The position numbers and the translations under genes are program-made. Below the pieces are notes generated by a model, which saw only the letters and a list, made by a program, of their open reading frames with translations, made no database searches and was not told the DNA's origin. A stretch of DNA of 64,000 nt from CAVTJL01 sp963828215 (GTDB taxonomy: Bacteria; Pseudomonadota; Alphaproteobacteria; Geminicoccales; Geminicoccaceae), in assembly GCA_963828215.1 (NCBI GenBank), contig CAWHFO010000068.1:342280-406279 (forward strand), read 5' to 3'. Below are positions 1-9,255 of the stretch, piece by piece (position 1 is the stretch's first letter; each line of letters begins with the position of its first letter).

Positions 1-840
1 TACGGGCGATCGGCAGGCTGACGTTCGAAGCGGGGTTCGCCCTCTCCTCGAGCGGCCATGCCCTGGGCGGCCTCTCCGGCCTGCTGGTCGACGGGCGGGA
101 TCTCTTCGCGGTGAGCGACGGCGGGACGCTGTGGCGGGCGACCCTCGATCTGGCTCCCGACGGCCGGCTGCGCGGCATCGGCGACTGGCGGGCCCAGGGG
201 CTCCGCTGGCCCTCGGGCTCGCCTTACGCCGGCACCCGGCTCGATGCCGAATCGCTGGCCCGGGCCGCCGACGGCGGTCTCCTGATCTCGCTGGAGGAGG
301 TTCAGGCGATGCTGCGCCTGGAGCGGTCGGGCGAGGGTCCACCGGTCCTGGAGCCCTATCCGGCGGCGCTGCGCTCGGCCCCCTCCAACGAGGGCGTCGA
401 GGCGCTGACCGACCTGCAGGACGGAGGGCTGCTCACGATCACCGAAGGTCTGGCGGCGGGCCCGGGCACGCTGCGCGCGGCGGTGCTCGGCCTGGGGTCG
501 CCCGTGCTGCTCGCCTACCGGCCGGCCCCGGGCTTCAAGCCGACGGCAGCCGACCGGCTGGGCCGACATTCTCTACGTCCTGGAGCGCCAGGCATCACTG
601 ATCAGCGGTTTCTCGGCTCGGGTCCTGCGCCTCGACCTCGCGCAAACCCGACTGGCCCCGGACTCCGTTCTCGAGGGCGAAGAGCTGGCGCGCCTCGGCG
701 GCCAGACGATCTGTGACAATATGGAGGGCTTGGCCGTGACGGCCATGCCCGACGGCCGAACCGCGCTCTATCTGGTCTCGGACGACAATTTCAGCGCCCT
801 CCAGCGGACGCTGTTGCTGCAGCTCAGCCTGCCGGCGTGA
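1..840 (+). CDS. Esterase-like activity of phytase family protein (5'-partial, one frameshift)
   Basis: The gene enters from the left edge in the frame that reads RAIGRLTFEAGF, so its start lies outside the window. The visible text (GGLSGLLVDGRDLFAVSDGG, LISLEE, SNEGVEALTDL, and near the end DNMEGLA and LVSDDNF) has the pattern of the esterase-like phytase domain, a secreted beta-propeller-like fold of uncertain substrate. The frame changes at about 555-562. Removing one G gives ADRLADILYVLERQ and the protein then runs to TGA at 838-840. The lesion is a single inserted base, like those in several neighbouring genes, and may be a consensus error. The last 17 bases overlap the convergent rpmB. 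The family call rests on motif memory, not on a search. Confidence 0.7.
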
Positions 841-1123
841 TGTCCGAGCGCTCGATCGCGATGCGACGCTTCATGCGGACGAGATCGCTCGGCAGAGCGG
901 CCTCGGGCTGACCGACCAGGAACGCGTCCAGGCCGCCCCGCTTCTCGATCGTCCGAAGCATGCTGGTTGCGATCCGCACGCGGATGCCCTCACCCAGCGT
1001 CTCGCTGTAGAGCCGCCGGACCTGCAGATTCGGCAGGAACCGCCGGCGGGTCCTGTTGTTGGCATGGCTCACATTGTTGCCGGTGAGCACACCCTTGCCG
1101 GAGAGCGCACAGCGTCGCGCCAT
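824..1123 (-). CDS. rpmB: 50S ribosomal protein L28
   Basis: This 99-residue protein is a structural component of the large ribosomal subunit. The N-terminus MARRCALSGKGV, the following NNVSHANNRTRRRFLPNLQ and the middle RVRIATSMLRTIEKRGGLDAFL are diagnostic of alphaproteobacterial L28, and the length is normal. ATG at 1123 is the only sensible start because the conserved text begins there. The gene stands alone, convergent with the phytase-like gene, with about 115 bases between it and the next gene upstream. It is intact. Confidence 0.97.
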   Translation of the reverse strand: MARRCALSGKGVLTGNNVSHANNRTRRRFLPNLQVRRLYSETLGEGIRVRIATSMLRTIEKRGGLDAFLVGQPEAALPSDLVRMKRRIAIERSDITPAG

Positions 1124-1240
1124 GGGAAACGTCCTCGAGCGGGAAACAGTTCAACGACGCGGTCGCGCGCAGCAGCGATCGCGGGCTCTTCCTAGTGAAG
1201 GCGCCCGGCCGGGTCAAGCCCGAGCCTTTCCCGGGGAGCC

Positions 1241-3283
1241 TTAGAGATCCTTGCACAGCCGCAGCGAATCGAAAATGGCGGCGTGGATGTTGCGGCTCGC
1301 GACCGCATCGCCGACCCGGTAGAGGGCATAGCGGCCCGCCGGGTTCGCGACCGCCACCTGGGGTCGGCCTGCGAGCAGCGCCTCCGTTTCGATCTCACCC
1401 AGATTGGAGGAGCCGGCCTTCAGCTCGAAATAGAGGTGGGCCGCCGGCAGGGTGCCGTGCTCGACCACGATGTGGTCGGCCTGACGCTCCTCGATCTCCT
1501 CCGAGTACATGTTGGCGAGGACGGCGACGAGCCGGTTGCCGGCGCGGCGCACGGCCCTGAGTCGGCGGTCCGGAACCATCTGCACGCCCTTCTGATAGAG
1601 CGATCGAAGGAAGCGGGACGAGTTCGTGGCGCCCATCTCCTCGCAGGGCGACCGATCGGCGGTGACCAGCTCGACCTCGCAGCCCTGCTTGGCCAGGAAC
1701 TCGGCGACCGTCGGCGCCTGGTGCTGCCCGTTCTCGTCATAGACCATGACCCGGCCCTGCAGCTTGACCTGGCCGGCCAGGACATCCCAGCCCGAGGCCA
1801 CGAGATCCTCCCCCTCCCTGAGGAAGCTGTTGTTGGGCACGCCACCCGTGGCGACGATGACGATGTCGGGCTTCTCCTCGAGCACGTCGGACATATCGGC
1901 ATAGCAGTTGAGGCGCACCTCGACCCCGGCCAGCTCGACCTCGCGGGCCAGCCACTCGCTGATGCCACGGATCTCGCGCCGGCGATCGAGCTGGGCCGCG
2001 AGGTTGATCTGCCCGCCCAGCCGGTCGGTAGCCTCGAGCAGGACGACCTCATGACCGCGGAGGGCCGAGACTCGGGCCGCCTCGAGCCCGGCCGGGCCGC
2101 CCCCTACGACGACGATCTTCCGGCGCGGGCCGCCCGAGCGTCCGATCACGTGAGGCATCGTCGCCTCGCGCCCGGTCGCCGGGTTGTGCAGGCAGAGCGC
2201 GTCCTGGCCGACGTAGATCCGGTCGATGCAATAGCCGGCACCGACGCAGGGCCGGATGCGGTCCTCCTCGCCACGCTCGAGCTTGGCCACGATGTAGGGA
2301 TCGGCGATATGGGAGCGGGTCATCGCCACCATGTCGACATAGCCCTCGGCGATGGCGTGGCGGGCCGTGCTGAGGTCGGTGATCCGCGTGGCGTGAAAGA
2401 CGGGCACCTTGATCGCCTGCCTGATCGCCCGTGCCCGCTCGAGATAAGGGGCGGTGCGCTGGCCCATGGTCGGAATCAGCCGCGAGACGCCGAGCTCGGT
2501 CTCGACATTGGCGCCGATCACGTTGACGTAGTCGATAAGGCCACTGTCGGCGAGCCGGGCAGCGATCTCGAGCATCGCCTCGGGCGACAGGCCGCCCTCG
2601 AGGCGCTCGTCGCCGGAGAGCCTGATGCCCATGATGAAATCGTCGCCGATGGCGCGCCGCGCTGCCTCCAGCACCTCGATCGAGAAGCGCAGGCGGTTCT
2701 CGAGGCTGCCGCCATAGGCGTCGGTGCGCTGGTTGACCGTCGGCGTCCAGAACTGGTCGATGAGATGGCCCGAGCAGAGAATCTCGACCCCGTCGAGGCC
2801 GCCTTCCTTGGCGCGCCAGGAAGCCCGGGCGTAGTGGCCGACCACGCGACGGATGTCCTCGATCTCCATCTCCTTGGGAAAGGAGCGGTGCTGGTGCTCG
2901 CGGACGGCCGAGGCGGAGATGGGCGCCAGCCAGTCGGCCACGTCCCAGCGGGTGCGCCGGCCCATGTGCGTGATCTGGATCATGAGCGCAGCGCCGTGGC
3001 GATGGATGCGCTCGCTGAACGCCTGCAGGTGGGGGATGATGCGGTCGTCGCTGATGTTGATCTGGCCGAACGCCGAGGGGCTCTCCGGCGCTACGGTCGA
3101 GGAGCCGCCGAACATGGTCAGCGCCAGCCCGCCCTTGGCCTTCTCCTCATGATAGAGCTGGTAGCGCTCCTGGGGCAGACCGTCGACCACGTAGGCCGGG
3201 GCGTGCGAGGTGCTCATCACCCGGTTCTTGAGCGTCAGCCCCTTGAGGCGGAACGGCTGGAGAAGGGGATCGCCGGACGGCAT
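1241..3283 (-). CDS. FMN/Fe-S/FAD oxidoreductase of the N-methylproline (stachydrine) or dimethylglycine demethylase type
   Basis: The 680-residue protein has an N-terminal old-yellow-enzyme TIM barrel (PLKLKGLTLKNR-like opening, ITHMGRR, HLIDQFWTP, NQRTDAYGGSLENR, about residues 1-330). A cysteine cluster follows, then a C-terminal FAD/NAD(P)-binding domain with VVVGGGPAGLEAA near residue 390 and VIVATGG. This is the trimethylamine dehydrogenase architecture used in demethylation of N-methylated amines; RPCVGAGYCIDRIY recalls the StcD/DgcA branch. The cluster reads C-x5-C-x11-C, so the second of the four cysteines of trimethylamine dehydrogenase is Ala. That may be normal for this branch. 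ATG at 3283 has GGGAG upstream. It is divergent from the methyltransferase gene starting 158 bases away, suggesting joint use of quaternary or tertiary amines. Confidence 0.82.
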   Translation of the reverse strand: MPSGDPLLQPFRLKGLTLKNRVMSTSHAPAYVVDGLPQERYQLYHEEKAKGGLALTMFGGSSTVAPESPSAFGQINISDDRIIPHLQAFSERIHRHGAALMIQITHMGRRTRWDVADWLAPISASAVREHQHRSFPKEMEIEDIRRVVGHYARASWRAKEGGLDGVEILCSGHLIDQFWTPTVNQRTDAYGGSLENRLRFSIEVLEAARRAIGDDFIMGIRLSGDERLEGGLSPEAMLEIAARLADSGLIDYVNVIGANVETELGVSRLIPTMGQRTAPYLERARAIRQAIKVPVFHATRITDLSTARHAIAEGYVDMVAMTRSHIADPYIVAKLERGEEDRIRPCVGAGYCIDRIYVGQDALCLHNPATGREATMPHVIGRSGGPRRKIVVVGGGPAGLEAARVSALRGHEVVLLEATDRLGGQINLAAQLDRRREIRGISEWLAREVELAGVEVRLNCYADMSDVLEEKPDIVIVATGGVPNNSFLREGEDLVASGWDVLAGQVKLQGRVMVYDENGQHQAPTVAEFLAKQGCEVELVTADRSPCEEMGATNSSRFLRSLYQKGVQMVPDRRLRAVRRAGNRLVAVLANMYSEEIEERQADHIVVEHGTLPAAHLYFELKAGSSNLGEIETEALLAGRPQVAVANPAGRYALYRVGDAVASRNIHAAIFDSLRLCKDL

Positions 3284-3441
3284 GGGAGGGCTCCCGGGGG
3301 CGGACGATGGGGTGAGTGCCGCCTCGCAGGTGACATACTCTGGCGGGCCGGCTTTTCCGATCGCGGCATGGAGTTTTGGACGTTGGCCCGGCGCTCGTTC
3401 TCGGCCAACATCGGGATCGGCCGTTTTCCTGGAGAAGCAGG

Positions 3442-5008
3442 GTGAGCGACGAGGGGGTGCCGGGCGGCGGTGGCGAGCGGCGGGCGGAGCGGCGGGCGCG
3501 GCGGACGGAGCGCGCGGCCCAGCCCATCCCCCAGCTGCCTTGGCAAACCGTCCGCCACCGCCAGCCGCCAGCCCTGATCATCTCGGCGGACGAGGTCGAG
3601 GCCATCCACGAGGCGTCGCTCACCATCCTCGAGGAGATCGGGCTCGACATCCTCCTGCCGGAAGCCCGGGACATCCTCGGCGCCGCGGGGGCCGAGGTCG
3701 AGCCAGCCGGGCAGAGGGTGCGGATGGATCGGGGCCTGGTCGAGGGCGCGCTGGCCACGGCGCCGCCGCAATTCAGGATTCATGCCCGCAATCCCGCCCA
3801 CGACCTCGTCTTCGGCGACGACAGCATCAATTTCTGCACCGTCGGCAGCGCGCCGAATTGCTCCGATCTCGACGGCGGTCGACGGCCGGGCAATCTCGCC
3901 GACTATCGGAACCTGCTGCGCCTCGCCCAGAGCCTCAACATCGTCCACCTGATGGGCGGCTACCCGCTGGAGCCCGTCGACGTCCACCCGAATATTCGTC
4001 ACCTCGTGTGCCTGAGCGACTTCGTGATCCTCACCGACAAGGTCTTCCACGCCTATTCGCTGGGCTGGGGCCGCATCCGCGACGGGATCGAGATCGCCCG
4101 CATCGCCCGCGGACTGACGCAGGACGCCCTCCTCCAGGAGCCGTCGCTCTTCACCGTCATCAACTCGAGCTCGCCCCTCCGGCTCGACTCGCCCATGGCC
4201 GCAGGAATCATCGAGATGGCGCGGGCCGGTCAGGTCGTCGTGATGACACCCTTCACCCTCGCCGGGGCCATGGCTCCGGTCACCCTCGCCGGGGCGCTGG
4301 CGCAGCAGAACGCCGAGGCACTGGCGGGCTTGGCGCTGGCCCAGCTCGTTCGGCCGGGGGCTCCCGTGGTCTATGGTGGCTTCACCTCGAACGTCGACAT
4401 GAAGTCGGGTGCTCCGGCGTTCGGCACGCCCGAATACATGAAGGCGGTGCTGGCCGGGGCCCAGCTCGCCCGCCGCTACCGGATTCCCTATCGCTCCTCG
4501 AACGCCAATGCCGCCAACACGCTGGACGCCCAGGCAGCCTATGAATCGGTGTTCTCGCTTTGGGCGGTGGCCACCGCCCAGACGCACATGGTGATGCACG
4601 CCGCCGGCTGGATGGAGGGCGGCCTCGTCACCTCCTTCGAGAAAATGGTGCTCGACGCCGATCTGCTGCAGATGGTCGCCATGTTCCTCGACACCGCTCG
4701 AGGTGACGCCCGAGACGCTGGCCTTGGATGCCGTCCGCGAGGTGGGGCCGGGTGGCCACTTCTTCGGCGCCGCCCACACCCAGGCCCGCTATCGCACCGC
4801 TTTCTACGCGCCGATGATCTCCGACTGGCGCAACTTCGAGAGCTGGCGCGAGGCGGGCTCGCCCGACGCCTACCGGCGCGCCAGCGATCTCGTGAAGCGC
4901 CTGCTGGCCGAGTACCAGCCGCCGCCGCTCGATCCGGCCGTCAAGGACGAGCTCGACGCCTTCGTCGCGAAGCGCACCGAGGAAGGCGGCGCCCCGAGCG
5001 AGTTTTGA
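3442..5008 (+). CDS. Trimethylamine methyltransferase (MttB) family protein, non-pyrrolysine type, one frameshift
   Basis: The family transfers a methyl group from trimethylamine or quaternary amines (glycine betaine, proline betaine, carnitine) to a corrinoid protein. Visible family text includes EASLTILEEIGLDI, RIHARNPAHDLVFG, GGYPLEPVD, SSSPLRLDSPM and GGLVTSFEKMVLDADLLQM. The start chosen is GTG at 3442, with GGAGA seven bases upstream. The reading frame has no in-frame amber codon, so it is not a pyrrolysine-type MttB. At about 4695 one extra base (ACC-G-CTCGAG) shifts the frame. Removing it gives LEVTPETLALDAVREVGPGGHFFG and an ordinary C-terminus ending at 5008, about 521 residues. Pairing with the divergent demethylase supports a role in betaine or methylamine catabolism; the substrate is not shown. 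No corrinoid protein gene is in the window. Confidence 0.82.
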
Positions 5009-5040
5009 CGTCGCGGCCGGCGGTATCTCGCTCGCCGTTC

Positions 5041-5868
5041 TCAGCCGGACGCGGTGGCCGGTTGGTGTCGAGGGCTGGCAAGGCGCATCAATCCGAACAT
5101 GGCGGCCAGCACCATCAGGTAGACCAGCGCCTGCAGGGCGGTCGGCCGATCCGTGTAGCCGATCAGCGTATGCAGCACCTGGCCCGGGAGGCTGCTTGCC
5201 GACAGGATGTGCGAGGTGTCCCACAAGGTGCCGTCGAGCGGCGTCGTGATGCCGGCGGCGTTGAGAAAATTCATCGCCTGGGCGGCCATGCCCGCCGCGA
5301 GCAGCGCAATCAGCCAGCTCGTCACCGTAAAGAGGTAGCGCGTGGGGATGACGACGAGACCGATATAGCTGAGTGCCGAGAGGCCGGCGCCGCCCAGCAG
5401 GCCGAAGAGCCCACCGATGCCGATCGCCATGGCCGTCGAGCCGCCCGCCAGCACCACGCCATAAAGAAAGAGCACCACCTCCGAGCCCTCGCGCAGCACG
5501 GCCAACCCGACCACCACGGCGAGCGCCGCCAGCGACCGACGACCCTCGCGGACTTCGGTTCCGGCCGCCCGCAGCTCGGCCGCGAGTTCGCGGCCGTGGT
5601 GGGCCATCCAGACATTGTGCCAGGTGAGCATCGCCACGGCGACCAGGAGGATGGCGGCATTCATGTACTCCTGACCGGAGCCCTCGAAGGCATTGGCGAT
5701 GCTCCCGGCGAAGAGGGCCACGACGCAGGCGCCGAGCACGCCGGCCAGCACGCCCGCTGCGACCCAGCGGCCGCGGCCCGGGACGCCCCGGGTCGCCGCC
5801 AGGACGATGCCGACGACGAGTCCCGCCTCGATGACCTCGCGAAAGACGATGACGAGCGCGCCCAGCAC
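5041..5868 (-). CDS. FTR1-family high-affinity iron permease
   Basis: The 275-residue integral membrane protein has about seven hydrophobic segments. It carries the paired iron-binding motifs of FTR1/EfeU permeases: REVIE near residue 10 and REGSE near residue 125. The start is GTG at 5868, with AGGAAG just upstream. It lies four bases after the cupredoxin gene on the same strand, so the two are one transcription unit, cupredoxin first. That order matches FtrB-FtrC of the FtrABCD-type systems, in which a periplasmic cupredoxin oxidises or hands over Fe(II). No multicopper partner or FtrD is visible in the window. Confidence 0.88.
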   Translation of the reverse strand: MLGALVIVFREVIEAGLVVGIVLAATRGVPGRGRWVAAGVLAGVLGACVVALFAGSIANAFEGSGQEYMNAAILLVAVAMLTWHNVWMAHHGRELAAELRAAGTEVREGRRSLAALAVVVGLAVLREGSEVVLFLYGVVLAGGSTAMAIGIGGLFGLLGGAGLSALSYIGLVVIPTRYLFTVTSWLIALLAAGMAAQAMNFLNAAGITTPLDGTLWDTSHILSASSLPGQVLHTLIGYTDRPTALQALVYLMVLAAMFGLMRLASPRHQPATASG

Positions 5869-5872
5869 CTTC

Positions 5873-6208
5873 CTACTCCACCACGATCGTGCCTTTGGCG
5901 GTGTCCTCGTGATACTCGCCGACGAACTCGTAACGCCCGGGCGCCAAAGGTCGCAGCCGGACCACGCCGGTGGCGTTGCCCGGTATGATCTTCTCGATCT
6001 TCAGCTCGCTGCTCTCGAACTCCTCGGGCGTGGCGTCGGCGTTCTTGACGTTGATCACCGTCCGCGTGTTGGCCGGCACCTTGAGCTCCGCAGGCTCGAA
6101 GCGATGGTCCTTGATCGTCAGCTCGAGCGCCGGCTCGTCGGCCAGTGCTGTGGCGCTGCCCAGACCGGTGAGGGCGCAGGCGACGACGAGGACAGAGAGA
6201 CTTCGCAT
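5873..6208 (-). CDS. Periplasmic cupredoxin-like protein of an iron uptake pair (FtrB-like)
   Basis: The 111-residue protein has a cleavable signal peptide (hydrophobic residues 4-20, ATALADEP cleavage region). The single cupredoxin-like beta domain reads LTIKDHRFEPAELKVPANT, then NADATPEEFES and a C-terminal GEYHEDTAKGTIVV. This is the small cupredoxin that accompanies FTR1 permeases in bacterial ferrous-iron uptake. It is the first gene of the two-gene unit. The 178 bases upstream hold the promoter; I see no convincing Fur box there. The protein is intact. Confidence 0.82.
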   Translation of the reverse strand: MRSLSVLVVACALTGLGSATALADEPALELTIKDHRFEPAELKVPANTRTVINVKNADATPEEFESSELKIEKIIPGNATGVVRLRPLAPGRYEFVGEYHEDTAKGTIVVE

Positions 6209-6386
6209 GACCGAGGCTCACCCGTTGCTTTGCTGTTGCATCGGCTGAGGACTTAAGTTTTCGTCCGGATTGTGGCAACCGCAATCTTTTCGATTTATTC
6301 TAGACTGATATAAGCGTTCTGTTGTTGCGCTGGAATTTCTGGCGGTGCGGCGGCGTTGCGACGGAAGGTCGCTGCGCGGGTCCGGG

Positions 6387-7499
6387 TCAGCCGACCCGCG
6401 TCGCCTCGAGGCGTTCCTCGTCGGGGGCGTAGCCCATGCCGGGCGTGGCGGGCAGGACGATCCAGCCCTCTCGGTCCACGCGGAGCGGCTCGGCCATCAT
6501 GTAGTCCCGCCGGTCGAGGTCCCATTCGGGCGGGTCCCAGGGGAACTCGAGCCAGGGCGCATCGGCCACCGCCGCCGTGAGCTGGGCATTGGCCATCACG
6601 CCCATGCCGTTGGTCCAGGTGTGCGGCGTGAAGACGAGATTGTGCTCCTGCGCCATATAGGCGACGCGCCTGAGCCCGGTGATGCCGCCGACCAGCGCCG
6701 CGTCCGGCTGAAGCACGTCGAGGCAGCCGCCCGCGATCAGGTCGCGGAACTCGTGCAGCTCGCGGGTCATCTCGCCGCCGGCGATCCGCACGCCCGTCGC
6801 CTCGCGCAGCATCCGCATGCCGTCCCGGTCGGCGCGGTGGAGCGGCTCCTCCATCCAGTAGACACCGAGCCGCTCGAGCTCCCGGGCCACGACGAGCGCG
6901 TCCTTGAGGCTCCAGGGTGCGGCCGTGTCCCAAGGCATCCGCCAGCCCTGGTTGCAGTCGACCATCAGCTCCAGCCGATCGCCGACCCGGGCGCGGACCG
7001 CCTCGAGCGCCTCGATGTCGTCCCGCCAGTCGCCGCGATGGAAGCGCACCTTCATGGCCGGAAAGCCCCGCTCCAGATAGAACGTCGCCACATCGGCCAT
7101 CCGCGCGGCGTCGCGCAGCGTCCCCGAGGAGGCGTAGGCGCGCACCCTCCCCGACAGACCGCCCAGGAGCTGCCAGCATGGCAGCCCGGCGATCTTGCCG
7201 GCGAGGTCCCAGAGGGCGAGATCGAGCGGCCAGCAGCGGCCATAGTGAAAGCCGATATTGGCGAGGACGCGGTAGTGCCGCTCGAGCGCCAGCGGGTCCT
7301 CTCCGACGAAAAGATGCTCGTGGCCGGCGAAGCCGACCATCAGGTCGCCCGAGCCGATCCCGGTCAGGCCGTTGTCGGCATGGACCCGCACGATGGTGGC
7401 GTCCCAAAAGGTCCGCGGCCTCGTATCCCAGCTGGCGTGGAACGGCGGATCGAAGTGGAGCCGATGCTGGGTGATCTCGATCGCGATGATGCGTGCCAA
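6387..7499 (-). CDS. Mandelate racemase/muconate lactonizing enzyme family protein (enolase superfamily)
   Basis: The 370-residue protein has the enolase-superfamily fold: an N-terminal capping domain (SWDTRPRTFWDATIVRVHADNGLTGIG) and a TIM barrel. Metal-ligand motifs are MVDCNQGW, EEPLHR and IAGGE. AMKVRFHRG sits where the KxK base motif occurs, with Arg in place of the second Lys, and FTPHTWTNG carries the barrel histidine. Such enzymes act on sugar acids or other carboxylates; the substrate cannot be read from sequence. The start appears to be TTG at 7499, preceded by GGGAGGG seven bases away. No ATG occurs near that point. The gene is intact, unlike the two paralogues at 49.2-51.2 kb. Confidence 0.85.
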   Translation of the reverse strand: MARIIAIEITQHRLHFDPPFHASWDTRPRTFWDATIVRVHADNGLTGIGSGDLMVGFAGHEHLFVGEDPLALERHYRVLANIGFHYGRCWPLDLALWDLAGKIAGLPCWQLLGGLSGRVRAYASSGTLRDAARMADVATFYLERGFPAMKVRFHRGDWRDDIEALEAVRARVGDRLELMVDCNQGWRMPWDTAAPWSLKDALVVARELERLGVYWMEEPLHRADRDGMRMLREATGVRIAGGEMTRELHEFRDLIAGGCLDVLQPDAALVGGITGLRRVAYMAQEHNLVFTPHTWTNGMGVMANAQLTAAVADAPWLEFPWDPPEWDLDRRDYMMAEPLRVDREGWIVLPATPGMGYAPDEERLEATRVG

Positions 7500-7626
7500 G
7501 GGGCGTCCCTCCCGGCGGCGCCGGCTGCTGCCTCTCGTCCTGCGCGTTGGTCCGCATCGAGGGTTTCCGCGTGGCCGCCCGTCGCGGTAGACCGCAACCC
7601 GCGGCGACGATCAAGGGAGGCGTGCA

Positions 7627-7803
7627 ATGAACGGCCGGTGGATGCGCGTCCGGGCCGCCGACGGCGGCAGCCTCAGGGCCTATCTCAGCACGCCAGCCGA
7701 GGCTCCGGCCCCGGGCTGGTGCTGCTGCAGGAGATCTCCGGGATCAACGCCCCCATGCGCGAGCATGCCGACGGCTGGGCCGAGGAAGGCTACACCGTCG
7801 GGC
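7627..7803 (+). pseudogene. Dienelactone hydrolase, 5' stump
   Basis: ATG at 7627 follows GGGAGGCGTGCA. The reading MNGRWMRVRAADGGSLRAYLSTPAE and then, after a frameshift near 7705, GLVLLQEISGINAPMREHADGWAEEGYTV is the N-terminal quarter of a dienelactone hydrolase (an alpha/beta hydrolase of catechol-derived lactone breakdown). At about 7803 the homology stops abruptly and AT-richer DNA begins. Everything with the catalytic Cys, Asp and His is missing. The stump marks a recombination junction just upstream of the IS-split cytochrome gene. Confidence 0.7.
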
Positions 7804-8042
7804 TGCGATGGGATTTCATCCCAAGTCGGCTGAATCCATATGACTTCGATGAGAGTCTTTGGCCTCTGCTCAGTGGCGATGTCGTCGTCGGAAAATTTTC
7901 TTGTTGCGACATGATCGGCTCGGCTTAGACTTGATATCAGGTGGACTATCCCAGATATGGGCGGGGAGGCTGGGACAATGAAACTCAAAGCTTCCGTAAG
8001 TATATTGACTATCATATTGACATTTCTATTTCTAATTTCAAA

Positions 8043-8050
8043 TTCTAGAG
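8043..8050. repeat. Target site duplication, left copy, first IS1595 element
   Basis: TTCTAGAG directly precedes the element and recurs at 9067-9074. Eight bases is the usual IS1595-family duplication length. Confidence 0.92.
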
Positions 8051-9066
8051 GAGGCTTATCCCCTTGACGACGCTCGAGCGAGATGTTGTGGTGCCGTGAG
8101 CGGCGACAGGGTGGATGAGACGGATGGCGGTGTTTCCGAGGAGCCTGATCGAGTTCCAGCGGCGCTTCCCGACGGACGAGGCGTGCGGGGAGTATCTCGT
8201 GGCAGTGCGGTGGCCGCGGGGCTTCCGCTGCCCGGCCTGCGGCCATGATCGCGGCTGGCGGCTCGAGCGGCGGCTGCCGACCTTCGAGTGCGCCGGCTGC
8301 GACCGGCAGACCTCGGTGACGGCCGGCACGGTGATGCACCGCTCGCATCTGCCGCTGCACCACTGGCCGCGGTTTCTGGGCGTGCTCTATCTGATGGCGA
8401 CCCACGCGAACGGCATCTCGGCCCTGCAGCTGCAGGGGCAGCTCGGCATCGGCTCCTACAAGACGGCCTGGCTCCTGGCCCGGAAGCTGCGCCGCGCCAT
8501 GGTCGATCCCGAGCGTCTGCCCTGGCGGGGCTGGTCGAGGTCGACGAGACCAGCCTGCCGCAGCGGACGAAGGACGATCCGCCGGGCGGTGGCCACGGCC
8601 GCTCGGGCAAGGGCAGGATGCCGGTCGTCGCGGCGGTGGAGGTCGAGGGCCGCAAGCCCAGGCGGCTCCGGCTCGCAGCCCTCGCCGACTATTCGGCCAG
8701 GAGCCTGCACGCCTTCATCGCCAAGAGCCGTCGACCCCGGACGCCACGATCAAGACCGACGCCTGGCAGGGCTATCCGGGCGCCCCGGTGGCCGGTCACG
8801 ATCCAAGAACCGTGGGCGCCATGGCAGCCCACCTCGTCCTGCCCTGGACCCACCGCGTCTTCAGCAACCTCAAGCGCTGGGCCCTCGGCACCTATCACGG
8901 CCTGCGGCGCCAGCACCTCCAGGCCTATCTCGACGAGTTCGTCTTCCGCTTCAATCGACGCCACGACCGCCACGCCGCCTTCCACCGCCTCCTCGGCCTC
9001 GCCACCACTCCTGCCGCACGCCAGCTACCAGATGTTGATCGAGCCGTAGCTAAAGGGATAAGCCTC
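8051..9066 (+). mobile_element. IS1595-family insertion sequence, 1016 bp
   Basis: The ends are near-perfect inverted repeats: GAGGCTTATCCCCTT on the left against AAAGGGATAAGCCTC on the right. They are flanked by the 8-bp duplication TTCTAGAG. The single transposase gene inside is frameshifted. The element interrupts codon 25 of the secreted cytochrome gene. Confidence 0.92.
8115..9049 (+). pseudogene. IS1595-family transposase, three frameshifts
   Basis: The product begins MRRMAVFPRSLIEFQRRFPT. An N-terminal zinc ribbon follows (CPACGHDR and CAGCDRQTS, residues about 35-65), then TAGTVMHRSHLPLHHW. Next comes the DDE catalytic region: LVEVDET, then IKTDAWQGYPG with the second Asp, then the C-terminal RWALGTYHGLRRQHLQAYLDEFVFRFNRR. 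The text passes through three frames with changes near 8525, 8735 and 9010, ending YQMLIEP at 9049. As read, the enzyme would not be made. It differs in sequence from the second IS1595 transposase downstream. Confidence 0.88.
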
Positions 9067-9074
9067 TTCTAGAG
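9067..9074. repeat. Target site duplication, right copy, first IS1595 element
   Basis: TTCTAGAG is identical to 8043-8050. Reading on from here restores the cytochrome frame (VLALDRKKDKTAQ). Confidence 0.92.
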
Positions 9075-9247
9075 TATTGGCCTTAGATAGGAAAAAAGAC
9101 AAGACAGCGCAATCGGATACAATCGACGGCCTATGGTGGCAAATAGAGCAAAAAAGGCGCCAAGCTAGGCTCGACGCTTACTTGATAAGGAACCGAGAGG
9201 AGTTTCTGTCTTTCAAGAACGCGCCGCTCGCGATCAAGCAGGATCCT

Positions 9248-9255
9248 TTGAACTT
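9248..9255. repeat. Target site duplication, left copy, second IS1595 element
   Basis: TTGAACTT precedes the second element and recurs at 10292-10299. Confidence 0.9.

Noticed and set aside
1283..3445. A 720-codon open frame on the plus strand opposite the demethylase gene
   Set aside because: It is the antisense shadow of a clearly conserved protein in GC-rich DNA; its translation is repetitive in Asp, Val, Leu and Arg and matches no family.
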